A stretch of DNA of 9,677 bases from Oscillospiraceae bacterium (lineage in GTDB: Bacteria > Bacillota_A > Clostridia > Oscillospirales > JAAYXM01), in assembly GCA_017408185.1 (NCBI GenBank), contig JAFQVE010000405.1, positions 1 through 9,677 of the forward strand, in the 5' to 3' direction. The position numbers and the translations under genes were made by a program. Positions 1 to 7,089 of the stretch are shown here, in pieces. The stretch's first letter is position 1; each line of letters starts with the position of its first letter. The notes beneath the pieces are model-generated. The model saw only the letters and a list, made by a program, of their open reading frames with translations. It had not been told where the DNA came from and searched no databases.

Positions 1-177
1 CTGAGCGAGAGCCATCTGTGCACCTCCACCAACACCCGTAAGTGCCATACTTCCGTTTCCGGGCATATGACCTATGTATATGCGGTCAACTATATTGTAA
101 AGCATATTGATAAGCTGTGCCACAACAGTCGGAATCGACAACTTAAACAAAAGCTTACTGCATAGAATCCCGATAGA
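1..177 (-). pseudogene. MATE-family efflux transporter, N-terminal remnant, runs off left edge
   Basis: Reading the minus strand leftward from 177 gives an open frame to position 1. It contains LFKLSIPTVVAQ, INMLYNIVDRIYIGHMPG and MALTGVG, which closely match the first transmembrane helix and following loop of MATE (multidrug and toxic compound extrusion) Na+ or H+ antiporters of Clostridia. An in-frame TAA lies at 178-180, only about seven codons before the conserved SKLLFK segment, and there is no ATG or good ribosome binding site between them, so a normal N-terminus is missing. After TGVG the text passes directly to GGAQMALAQ, whereas family members usually have some 20 hydrophobic residues before a GGAP-type motif. 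An internal deletion is therefore possible, but this is inferred from memory of the family. The frame is cut by the window edge. I treat it as a decayed gene; a live gene with an unusual start cannot be excluded. Confidence 0.6.
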
Positions 178-183
178 TTATCA

Positions 184-378
184 GGAATAAAATCGCCTTT
201 GTTCTCGACAGGCTCGTACCTCGTCAAATCAGGATACCAACCGCCTGTGAAACTGCAGCTTTACCCTGTTTGATACATTTTTCTGCTTCAGCTTTTTTAT
301 TCCGGCAAATTCTGCAACCTTCATAAAATCGTCCTTTGTAATTTCATCAGCTTTACCGTTTATAAGCATTTGATGCGC
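184..378 (-). pseudogene. Frameshifted fragment resembling the C-terminus of a HipA-like protein
   Basis: From 378 leftward the minus strand encodes AHQMLINGKADEITKDDF, then MKVAEFAGIKK. This resembles the C-terminal 'INGK...ITRDDFLxLAxxxGIKKA' region of HipA-family kinases, the toxins of HipBA modules. At the A-run (295-300 on the plus strand) the frame breaks. Adding one A would continue as AEAEKCIKQGKAAVSQ, the expected kind of HipA tail. A second break follows, after which a third frame gives WYPDLTRYEPVENKGDFIPDN. An in-frame stop also lies just upstream of the fragment. No catalytic HipA region is present. The similarity is recalled, not searched, so the family name is tentative; the succession of meaningful text in three frames is the stronger evidence that this is a dead gene. 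Confidence 0.35.
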
Positions 379-427
379 ATTAACTCAGGTACTGCTTTTG
401 CTATATGAGAACAGCCGACGCGAATTA

Positions 428-3400
428 TCATTCCGTCTGTTCTTTTGCTTCTTTATACGCTTTTACAAAGGCTTCAGATGCCTTTAAAGGGTCATCTGCA
501 TTTTTGAGTTTTAGCATAAGATACGGTTCCTGACCGGCGTTAAGCAAAATTCTGCCCTTATATTCCTGCTTTGCACACAGCTTAGAGATAATATCAAACG
601 TCGGGTCAACCATTGTTATCTTGATGCTCTGTCCCTTTTGCGTTATGTCGCATATACCTGCTTCCGCAGCGGCAACGCGCAACAGCGCGATATCGACAAG
701 CGTCATTGTCTCGCGCGGTGGCTCTCCGAAGCGGTCTATAAGCTCATCTATAACGTCGTCTGCATCATCGCGGTCTGAAATTGATGCAATACGACGGTAC
801 AAATCCATTCGGGTTTCACTTGATGCAACGTATTTTTCCGGAATATTGGCAGACACGGTAAGGTCCGCACTGCACACGGCAAGAGACGGATTCTCTTCGC
901 CCTTTTCTTCCGCGATTGCAGTTTCAAGAAGCTTTAAATACATATCGTATCCAACACTCATCATATGCCCGCTCTGCTCCGCGCCGAGAACATTGCCTGC
1001 CCCGCGAAGTTCAAGGTCTCTCATTGCTATTCTGAACCCGGAGCCGAACTCGACATATTCCCGTATTGCCGCAAGACGTTTCTCCGCAATCTCGGACAGT
1101 GCCTTACCTCGCCGATATGTGAGATATGCATACGCATGGCGAGTTGAGCGTCCCACACGTCCGCGAATCTGGTGGAGCTGGGCAAGCCCCATCTTATCGG
1201 CATCTTCTATAATAAGCGTGTTGACATTGGGGATATCAATACCCGTCTCGATAATAGTTGTGCATACAAGAACCTGTATTTCTCCCTCGCCCATTTTCCG
1301 CATAACCTCAGAAAGCTCGCCCTCGCCCATCTGACCGTGACCGACAGCAACGGTGACATCCGGCACAAGCCGCGAAATTCGCCCTGCACACGCTTCAATT
1401 GATGATACATTGTTGTGGAGATAGAACACCTGCCCGCCGCGTGCAATTTCCTTACGGATAGCATCAGCAATTATCTCACGGTCATGCTCAAAAACATATG
1501 TCATAACCGGATGACGGTTACGCGGTGCCTCCTCCATAATCGACATATCGCGGATGCCGGAAAGAGCCATATTAAGTGTTCTCGGGATCGGCGTTGCGGT
1601 AAGTGTTAAAACGTCAACCTCTTTGGTCATTTCCTTAAGACGTTCTTTATGCGATACACCAAAGCGCTGTTCCTCGTCAACTATAAGCAGACCGAGATTT
1701 TTAAAGCTTACGGTCTTTGCAAGCAGCTTATGCGTACCGATAATCATATCGAGCTCGCCGGTTTTCGCACCGCGGAGAGTCTCTCTGTTCTGTCTGTCAG
1801 AACAGAAACGCGATGTAAGCCCTATTTTTATCGGGTAGTTTGAAAATCTCCGGCACGCTGTCATATAATGCTGTTCTGCAAGCACGGTAGTGGGCACCAG
1901 AACCGCAACCTGCTTTCCGCCAAGGATACACTTCATAGCCGCACGGAAAGCAACCTCGGTTTTACCGAAGCCTACATCTCCACAGAGAAGTCTGTCCATA
2001 GGATAACGGCGTTGCATATCGCCCTTTATCTCAGCGCTGCAACGAAGCTGGTCATCAGTATCCTCAAACTCAAAGCTCTCCTCAAACTCCTTCTGCCAGT
2101 CGCTGTCCGGCGGAAAAGGTTCGCGCTCAAGAGCCTGACGTGCGGCATAAAGCTTTATAAGCTCCTCGGCAAGCTCTTTTGCCGCGCCCTTTGCGCGAAG
2201 CTTTGCCTTCTGCCACTCCGCACCGCCGAGCTTTGAAAGTCTCACACCGCTCTCTTCCCCGCCTCCGATGTATTTTGAAACCATATCAAGCTGAGTTACA
2301 GGAACATAGAGCGCATCTGTGCCAAGATACATTATCTTTATATAATCCTTCTCAACACCATCAGTCTTTATCTTTGAAATTCCCGCAAACCGTCCGATAC
2401 CGTGCAAATCATGCACGACAAGACATCCCGGTGTAAGGTCCCGGTAATTGCTTATCTTCTGGCTGTTCTTCTTATCACGCTTTATTCTTCCCCGTTTTGC
2501 CGCCGAACGCATGAGCTGACCTTCGGTGAATACCGCGAAATTATCTCCCGGATACGAAAAGCCTGACGAAAGCACACCCTCACCGATTATAACGCACGGC
2601 TTTTCCGGAAGCGTTGCAAGCATAAAATCAAGACTTGCCGATATATCCCGCTCACGCAGAAGAACCTGCATATTCTCCGCACTCTTGCGGCTTCCCGTAA
2701 GTATCATGATACGGTTGCCGTCAAGAAGATGCTCCGATATTTCCGAGCACGCAAGCTCAAGATTCCCGCCGTAGCTTGGAAGCGTTCTTGCAATCATCGA
2801 CAACACAGCTTTTGGCGAAATTCCGTATTCTGCACGAACAAAAGCTTCTAAAAAGACACTTTTCCGCTCGGAAATAAATTTCTTCACAAGCTCAAAATCC
2901 TCACAAAAAGCATCCGTTTCCGGCAAAAGAATACCGCTGAAAATAAGGCTTTTGACGTCATCCAGCTCGCGCTTACGCTCACGTCCCGCCGCATCACGGA
3001 TTCGGTAATAATCGTCAACAAAAATTATCGTATCATCGGAAATATAATCAAGAGCGCAATGATGCTCCGGATAAATGAGGTTAAAATATCTGTCCCTTGC
3101 ACGAAGCGGAAGTCCGTTTTCAATAAGCTCTATATCCGTTTCGAGCGTTTTGATCATCCGCTCATTCTTTTTCTTTCTCCTCTGCTCACGGGATAATGCC
3201 TCCCTAAGCGCATCGCCAAGCTCAGAATATGAATCCTCACCAATACTTGCCGCCGGAAGAAAATGTACCGCCTTTGCATTTTCAACACGGCGTTGGGTTT
3301 CTGCCTCAAAATAACCCATAGAGTCAATTTCATCGCCGAAAAACTCTATGCGCACCGGATTTTCCGCCCCCGGAGAAAAAACATCCACAATTCCGCCGCG

Positions 3401-3925
3401 AACGGCAAACTGCCCTTCGCTTTCAACTGTATCTGTTCGTGTGTATCCGTAAGACGAAAGCTTCTTTATAAGCTCATCCTGTGAATGCTCCTCCCCAAGC
3501 TTTACCGTAATACTTTTCCCTGCAACCTCCGACGGCGGAGCGGTCCTCTGGAGAAGCGAAAACATGGGAACAAGCGTTATGCCGGCAGTTCCGTCTGCCA
3601 AAGCTTTCAGCGCAGCTATTCTCTCGTGCTCAAATTCATGAGACGCGGAATCCACATCGTGAAACGACCGCTCAAGCGCCGGCAGGATACGAGCCTCTTC
3701 ACCGCACATAACGGATATATCCCGCGCGGCACGGCGTGCGTCAAGCTCATCGGCATAGATACACACAACAGGCTTCTTCGTTATCATTCGTACTGCGGAA
3801 ATTATATGTGCTTTGTGTACGGCAGACAAGCCGGAGATTGCAATCGGGCATTCTCCGGCTTCAAGTTTCTGCAAAAGCGCAGAAAAATCCTTATTGTGTT
3901 TTAAACATTCAGTCAAAGCAAGCAT
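428..3925 (-). CDS. mfd: Transcription-repair coupling factor Mfd
   Basis: A 1165-residue ATP-dependent DNA translocase that pushes RNA polymerase stalled at lesions off the template and recruits UvrA for nucleotide excision repair. Length and domain order are normal. An N-terminal UvrB-like region holds a degenerate nucleotide loop near residue 32. The RNA polymerase interaction (CarD/RID-like) domain lies at about 497-552 (LTPGCLVVHDLHGIGRFAG). The helicase core has Walker A GDVGFGKT at 649-656, DEEQ at 750-753, TLTATPIPRT at 774-783 and QIRGRVGRS at 919-927. The translocation segment follows, then the C-terminal TRCF domain to 1165. It is the last gene of the cluster: the ATG lies 15 nt after the pth stop, with an imperfect AAGGCAGG ribosome site across that gap. 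Order pth then mfd matches Bacillus and many Firmicutes, although the small fin gene found between them in Bacillus is absent. No convincing terminator is visible after the stop codon. Confidence 0.98.
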   Translation of the reverse strand: MLALTECLKHNKDFSALLQKLEAGECPIAISGLSAVHKAHIISAVRMITKKPVVCIYADELDARRAARDISVMCGEEARILPALERSFHDVDSASHEFEHERIAALKALADGTAGITLVPMFSLLQRTAPPSEVAGKSITVKLGEEHSQDELIKKLSSYGYTRTDTVESEGQFAVRGGIVDVFSPGAENPVRIEFFGDEIDSMGYFEAETQRRVENAKAVHFLPAASIGEDSYSELGDALREALSREQRRKKKNERMIKTLETDIELIENGLPLRARDRYFNLIYPEHHCALDYISDDTIIFVDDYYRIRDAAGRERKRELDDVKSLIFSGILLPETDAFCEDFELVKKFISERKSVFLEAFVRAEYGISPKAVLSMIARTLPSYGGNLELACSEISEHLLDGNRIMILTGSRKSAENMQVLLRERDISASLDFMLATLPEKPCVIIGEGVLSSGFSYPGDNFAVFTEGQLMRSAAKRGRIKRDKKNSQKISNYRDLTPGCLVVHDLHGIGRFAGISKIKTDGVEKDYIKIMYLGTDALYVPVTQLDMVSKYIGGGEESGVRLSKLGGAEWQKAKLRAKGAAKELAEELIKLYAARQALEREPFPPDSDWQKEFEESFEFEDTDDQLRCSAEIKGDMQRRYPMDRLLCGDVGFGKTEVAFRAAMKCILGGKQVAVLVPTTVLAEQHYMTACRRFSNYPIKIGLTSRFCSDRQNRETLRGAKTGELDMIIGTHKLLAKTVSFKNLGLLIVDEEQRFGVSHKERLKEMTKEVDVLTLTATPIPRTLNMALSGIRDMSIMEEAPRNRHPVMTYVFEHDREIIADAIRKEIARGGQVFYLHNNVSSIEACAGRISRLVPDVTVAVGHGQMGEGELSEVMRKMGEGEIQVLVCTTIIETGIDIPNVNTLIIEDADKMGLAQLHQIRGRVGRSTRHAYAYLTYRRGKALSEIAEKRLAAIREYVEFGSGFRIAMRDLELRGAGNVLGAEQSGHMMSVGYDMYLKLLETAIAEEKGEENPSLAVCSADLTVSANIPEKYVASSETRMDLYRRIASISDRDDADDVIDELIDRFGEPPRETMTLVDIALLRVAAAEAGICDITQKGQSIKITMVDPTFDIISKLCAKQEYKGRILLNAGQEPYLMLKLKNADDPLKASEAFVKAYKEAKEQTE

Positions 3926-3940
3926 AAATGCAAACCTGCC

Positions 3941-4570
3941 TTAATTATACTTTCCGGCGGCAGAGGCGCAACCGCCTATCATTATCTCTTCCGCCGCACG
4001 GCACGCGCGATCTATCGCATCGGCGAGAACAGCCTGCTCCTCCTTTGAGAAAGAGCCAAGCACCCAGCCGACAAGCTCTCCCTCGCCCTTCGGTGCACCC
4101 ACACCGATTTTTATGCGCGGGAAAACATCCGTACCGCTACGCTCAATAATGTTCTTAATCCCGTTATGCCCGCCGGCGCTTCCCTTTGCGCGAACGCGAA
4201 TCTTTCCTACAGGGAGAGATATATCGTCATATATCACAATAACTCTTTCCATCGGGATCTTATAAAATGCCGCCGCGGCAACAATTGCATCCCCGGAAAG
4301 GTTCATAAACGTCTGAGGTTTAAGCAGCAGGACGCTTTGCCCTGCAATTTCACCCTTTCCGCAGAGCGCTTTAAATTTAAGCTCCCGCACATCCGTTTTA
4401 TTTATACCCGCAATTGTGTCAAGTGCCATAAATCCGGTGTTGTGGCGTGACATATCGTATTCCTTACCCGGGTTCCCGAGGCCGGCAATAATCCATTCCG
4501 GTTTTCCGAGCGGCGGCTTTCTTTCACTTTCTATCTTCTTGAAAAGGTCGAATATCGACAACTCCATCAC
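3941..4570 (-). CDS. pth: Peptidyl-tRNA hydrolase
   Basis: Cytosolic esterase that releases tRNA from peptidyl-tRNA dropped by ribosomes; essential in most bacteria. The protein has 209 residues if the GTG at 4570 is used, or 208 from the adjacent ATG at 4567. Family signatures are intact: GLGNPGKEYDMSRHNTGF with substrate-binding Asn33 and catalytic His43, TFMNLSG with Asn90, YDDISLP with Asp115, and GGHNGIKNI with Asn136. These correspond to E. coli Asn10, His20, Asn68, Asp93 and Asn114. About 23 extra residues (starting MELSIFDLFKKIESERKPP) precede the first beta strand; such extensions are, as I recall, common in Pth of Ruminococcaceae-type Clostridia. The start lies only 3 nt after the ROK repressor stop and the upstream ribosome site is poor (GGA about 10 nt away), which points to translational coupling with the repressor gene. 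Confidence 0.97.
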   Translation of the reverse strand: MMELSIFDLFKKIESERKPPLGKPEWIIAGLGNPGKEYDMSRHNTGFMALDTIAGINKTDVRELKFKALCGKGEIAGQSVLLLKPQTFMNLSGDAIVAAAAFYKIPMERVIVIYDDISLPVGKIRVRAKGSAGGHNGIKNIIERSGTDVFPRIKIGVGAPKGEGELVGWVLGSFSKEEQAVLADAIDRACRAAEEIMIGGCASAAGKYN

Positions 4571-4573
4571 CCG

Positions 4574-5722
4574 CTATTCCATAATAAAGTCTCCGTCTTC
4601 AAATATGCGGTCAAGCAGATATCTACCCGCACCGCGCGTTACCGGATTTCCGTCAACCGACGAGAACTCAAGCGAAAAGCGCTCCATATCCGCCGCAAAC
4701 ATTATCAGCGCAAGCTCTTTTTTTATCTCCGACAGAAACGGCTCACCCAAGCAGGAAATTTCTCCGCCGATAACGATTGCTTCGGGGTTTATCATATTTA
4801 TTATGTTGTTTATTCCCGATGCAATATATCTGCATACGCCGCGAAGCTTCTCAATGCTTTTTTCGTCCGATGTGTCAATTTCCCGGAGTTTAGACACTCC
4901 CGCCGCCCTGCATATTGCAGGAACATTAGCAAGACCTTCAAGGCATCCGAAATTTCCGCACTTGCACCTTTCACCGTTAATGTCAACGGAGATATGCCCG
5001 AACTCACCGGCGTTTCCGAACGCTCCGGTAAAAATCCTGTCATCAAGTATTATACCTGCACCTATACCAATGTTTATGTCGATATATACGAGACTGTGTA
5101 TTTCTTTTTTTTGTGTTTTTTCAATGTATGCGCAAAACGATGATTCGTTACCCAGCTTTACCTTTATATCCGGAAAACGGCTGCGGATAACGTTGAAAAA
5201 ATCATTGTCACGTGTAATCGGAATAAGCGTTGACAAAACACGTTTTGTTTTTTTGTCAATAACACCCGGCACACCGACACAAATTCCCAGAAGACGGCCG
5301 AACTCACGGCACTTTTCCGAAACCTCATCGGCAATGATATTTCCTATATCCCCGTAATCTGTTATCTCTCTGTTGCAATACAGGACACTTGCGCCTTCAA
5401 GGTTGAATATTTCCAAGTTAAACCCGCCATCCCGTATCTCAACCGCAACAACACATCCGCCATCGCGCTTTACTGCGAGCAGAATAGGCTTTCTTCCGCT
5501 GCCGGAAAGCTTCCCCATTCCCGTTTCTTCAACCATATTCTCAAGAATAAGTTCATCCACAAGCGAAGAAACAGTAGTAGGACTCAAGCCCGTAGCGTGA
5601 GCTATCGAGGCTCTCGATACGGGCTGATTCTCATTTATTAAGTTGAAAACAAGTGTCAGGTTTGACTGCTTGACAAGCTTTAAATTAGCCGTCTTGTGGT
5701 TCTTTTCAACCTTCATCACCAT
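4574..5722 (-). CDS. ROK-family transcriptional regulator (NagC/XylR/Mlc type)
   Basis: A 382-residue protein combining an N-terminal MarR-like winged helix (about 18-80; recognition region ASIAHATGLSPTTVSSLVDEL, wing GSGRKP at 74-79) with a ROK sugar-binding domain (about 90-375). The ROK zinc site is complete: GEFGH at 239-243 with His243, and CKCGNFGC with Cys253, Cys255 and Cys260. Two kinase elements look altered. The phosphate loop, normally DIGGTN-like, reads EIRDGGFN at 95-102, and the catalytic 'NDAN' motif is NESS at 192-195. It is therefore probably a sugar-sensing repressor without kinase activity. It starts at the ATG at 5722, with AGGAAG (5732-5737) 9 nt upstream, overlapping the kinase stop codon; two later in-frame starts (5719, 5716) are less well spaced. 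Being co-transcribed with a sugar kinase suggests control of that operon, with the sugar or its phosphate as effector. The ligand cannot be told from the sequence. Confidence 0.93.
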   Translation of the reverse strand: MVMKVEKNHKTANLKLVKQSNLTLVFNLINENQPVSRASIAHATGLSPTTVSSLVDELILENMVEETGMGKLSGSGRKPILLAVKRDGGCVVAVEIRDGGFNLEIFNLEGASVLYCNREITDYGDIGNIIADEVSEKCREFGRLLGICVGVPGVIDKKTKRVLSTLIPITRDNDFFNVIRSRFPDIKVKLGNESSFCAYIEKTQKKEIHSLVYIDINIGIGAGIILDDRIFTGAFGNAGEFGHISVDINGERCKCGNFGCLEGLANVPAICRAAGVSKLREIDTSDEKSIEKLRGVCRYIASGINNIINMINPEAIVIGGEISCLGEPFLSEIKKELALIMFAADMERFSLEFSSVDGNPVTRGAGRYLLDRIFEDGDFIME

Positions 5723-5728
5723 TTTGCT

Positions 5729-6676
5729 TTACTTCCTGTTTTCTGCTATAAATTTTTCAATTTCGGAATATGGCACAATACCTGTAGTCGCGCCGACCGC
5801 CATAATAATATGCGCACCGACTGCATTTCCGATAAGGCAAGCCTCTTCCATTGTTTTACCAATTGCGATGCCATGAAGGAAGCCCGAGCACCATGAATCT
5901 CCGGCGCCGGTTGTGTCAACAGGATTTTCGCGGGTAAACGGTGCAATATAAACACCTTTTGCCTCTCTGCTTTCTCTGCAGTAGCAGCCTTTTTTTCCGA
6001 CCTTTATTGCAACGTGCTTTACACCGCAATCAAAGAAGAAATCAGCAATTTTGTCGTGGTCTGTTTCTCCGCCGGCAAGCTCAACAGCCTCTTCAATGCT
6101 GGGGATAAAATAATCAACATACCGGAGTGCCGGTTTGAGAACACTCATCCAACGGCCGCTGTCATCCCAAGCTGTGTCAAGTGCCGTAACTTTCCCCATC
6201 TCCTTTGCACGCTTTAACATACGCGCGCAGTCCTCGCCGTCAAACGTGCTCATAAGCATGGAGCCTGCAACAAACACAATGCGTGAATTTTCGATAACAT
6301 CAAAATTAACATCATCATAGCAGAAAGTGTCATTCGTTCCTTTGCAGTGAAGGAATGAACGCTCACCGCTTGAATCAACAACAACAACTGAAGCAGAGGT
6401 ATCTCCGCCGTCCTCAACGACAAGCCCGTCGATGTTTACACCTTTGTCGACAAGAACCGATTTTAAGTATGTACCAAAACCGTCGTTTCCGATTTTTCCG
6501 ACCATCGCGGTTTTTGAACCGAGAACCGACATATTTATTGCCGCACTCATTGCGCAACCGCCGTTATAAAGCTTAACGCTGTCTATAAGAGCGAGCTTTC
6601 CCTTTTCAGGGAGCTTGTTGACCTCCTTGCATATCGCATCCGCAACAAGGATTCCCACACATGCTACATCATACAT
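5729..6676 (-). CDS. PfkB-family carbohydrate kinase (ribokinase-like)
   Basis: A 315-residue ribokinase-fold enzyme expected to phosphorylate a sugar or nucleoside with ATP in the cytosol. The N-terminal substrate region includes GGCAMSAAINMSVLG at 39-53 and GKIGNDGFG at 60-68, matching the first PfkB signature. The second signature, DTTGAGDSWCSGFLHG, is at 254-269, with the anion-hole glycines and catalytic base Asp260. Length is typical. The substrate cannot be named: ribose, fructose, 2-keto-3-deoxygluconate, inosine and other substrates occur in this family. The ATG at 6676 is preceded by AAAGGTGG with a 9-nt spacer, a very strong start. It is the first gene of the cluster, directly downstream of a good promoter, and is followed after 6 nt by the ROK repressor, which probably responds to the substrate or product of this enzyme. 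Confidence 0.93.
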   Translation of the reverse strand: MYDVACVGILVADAICKEVNKLPEKGKLALIDSVKLYNGGCAMSAAINMSVLGSKTAMVGKIGNDGFGTYLKSVLVDKGVNIDGLVVEDGGDTSASVVVVDSSGERSFLHCKGTNDTFCYDDVNFDVIENSRIVFVAGSMLMSTFDGEDCARMLKRAKEMGKVTALDTAWDDSGRWMSVLKPALRYVDYFIPSIEEAVELAGGETDHDKIADFFFDCGVKHVAIKVGKKGCYCRESREAKGVYIAPFTRENPVDTTGAGDSWCSGFLHGIAIGKTMEEACLIGNAVGAHIIMAVGATTGIVPYSEIEKFIAENRK

Positions 6677-6685
6677 TTTCTCTTA

Positions 6686-6693
6686 CCACCTTT
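6686..6693 (-). promoter_or_regulatory. Ribosome binding site of the PfkB kinase gene
   Basis: On the minus strand this reads AAAGGTGG, nearly the full anti-Shine-Dalgarno complement, 9 nt before the ATG. It fixes the start codon and overlaps by two bases the AT-rich dyad at 6692-6717. Confidence 0.85.
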
Positions 6694-6717
6694 ATTTTAA
6701 TATATATATTTTAATAA
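6692..6717. promoter_or_regulatory. AT-rich dyad over the kinase promoter -10, candidate ROK operator
   Basis: The 26 bases are palindromic at 22 positions: outer arms TTATT and AATAA, and a symmetric AATATATATATT core. The dyad covers the -10 box and reaches the ribosome binding site, where a bound repressor would block initiation. TTATT...AATAA outer arms resemble operators of NagC/Mlc-type ROK repressors, and a ROK repressor is encoded by the second gene of this transcript. AT-rich sequence makes chance symmetry likely, so this is a candidate only. Confidence 0.35.
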
Positions 6718-6736
6718 ATTTTTCCTTATTCGTCAA
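6708..6736 (-). promoter_or_regulatory. Sigma-A promoter of the pfkB-ROK-pth-mfd cluster
   Basis: On the minus strand the -35 box is TTGACG (6731-6736), followed by a 17-bp spacer and the -10 box TAAAAT (6708-6713), both one mismatch from consensus. It lies about 30 nt upstream of the kinase start codon and downstream of the terminator that closes the preceding operon. The following genes have gaps of only 6, 3 and 15 nt, so this promoter may drive all four. Confidence 0.75.
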
Positions 6737-6769
6737 TAGCTTTCACGCAAAAGATACACAATTTGATAT

Positions 6770-6808
6770 AAAAAAGCGGGATGGCTTTTTGATTTATACC
6801 GTCCCGCT
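6770..6808 (-). terminator. Intrinsic terminator after the DUF6514-like gene
   Basis: On the minus strand AGCGGGA (6808-6802) pairs with TCCCGCT (6781-6775), extended by GG/CC after one mismatch, and is followed by a run of T (6775-6770). The plus strand has no T run after the stem, so it acts for the leftward XRE/DUF6514-like operon, about 20 nt after its last stop codon. Confidence 0.8.
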
Positions 6809-6827
6809 CTCCCCATATATATCGTCA

Positions 6828-7055
6828 TTATACTTTTGCAATAAAATCCTCCGCAACATCACGCAGGTGCACCGGGCTGAGTTTCAGCCTGTTGCACCTT
6901 ATGCAAAGCTTTTTCACAGAGATATATGTACATCCGATATCGGACACCCGCTGTATCTCACGACCGTTTTCTACGGCTTTTATCCCATATGCAGTATATA
7001 CCACACCTTTCTCGCTCTCCAACCGTTCTTTTATCACTTTGTAACTAACCATCAT
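6828..7055 (-). CDS. Small DUF6514-like protein of unknown function
   Basis: About 75 residues from the ATG at 7055 (a second ATG follows at 7052). Text such as MVSYKVIKERLE, VVYTAYGIKA, VSDIG and LSPVHLRDVAEDFIAKV resembles the uncharacterised DUF6514 family of Clostridia, in particular the C-terminal 'L.PVHL.DVVEDF' block. The family is named from memory. There are no transmembrane segments or signal peptide; a CIRCN motif places two cysteines three residues apart, but no complete metal site is seen. An upstream TTG at 7073 would add six residues, but the AAGGGAAGGTGG ribosome site lies between it and the ATGs and fits only the ATGs. The gene follows the small HTH gene by 34 nt and is probably co-transcribed with it. 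The start region can form a hairpin (7043-7088) that may control translation. Function unknown. Confidence 0.75.
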   Translation of the reverse strand: MMVSYKVIKERLESEKGVVYTAYGIKAVENGREIQRVSDIGCTYISVKKLCIRCNRLKLSPVHLRDVAEDFIAKV

Positions 7056-7088
7056 TCCCACCTTCCCTTGCAACTTTTTAGGTTAGTT
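7043..7088 (-). promoter_or_regulatory. Potential mRNA hairpin enclosing the DUF6514-like ribosome site
   Basis: In the leftward transcript AACUAACC (7088-7081), just after the HTH stop codon, is perfectly complementary to GGUUAGUU (7050-7043), which covers the first codons of the DUF6514-like gene. The 30-nt loop holds the AAGGGAAGGUGG ribosome site and the first start codon. An 8-bp stem of this kind could present or mask the site, or be bound by a regulator. No experimental or comparative support is available here. Confidence 0.35.
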
Positions 7089-7089
7089 C

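Noticed and set aside
621..1334. Long plus-strand reading frames across the mfd region (also 1868-2236, 3485-3904)
   Set aside because: They lie antisense to the full-length mfd gene, carry no recognisable domain, are rich in Ser/Arg as expected for a complementary reading, and lack ribosome sites.
4416..5357. A 313-codon plus-strand frame opposite pth and the ROK gene
   Set aside because: It is a shadow: it covers the start of pth and most of the ROK gene in antisense, and its translation is serine- and proline-rich without any motif.
6731..6745. A catabolite-repression (cre) like sequence, TGAAAGCTATTGAC on the minus strand, at the kinase promoter
   Set aside because: The central CG that CcpA sites require is missing and the symmetry is poor; part of the match is simply the -35 box.
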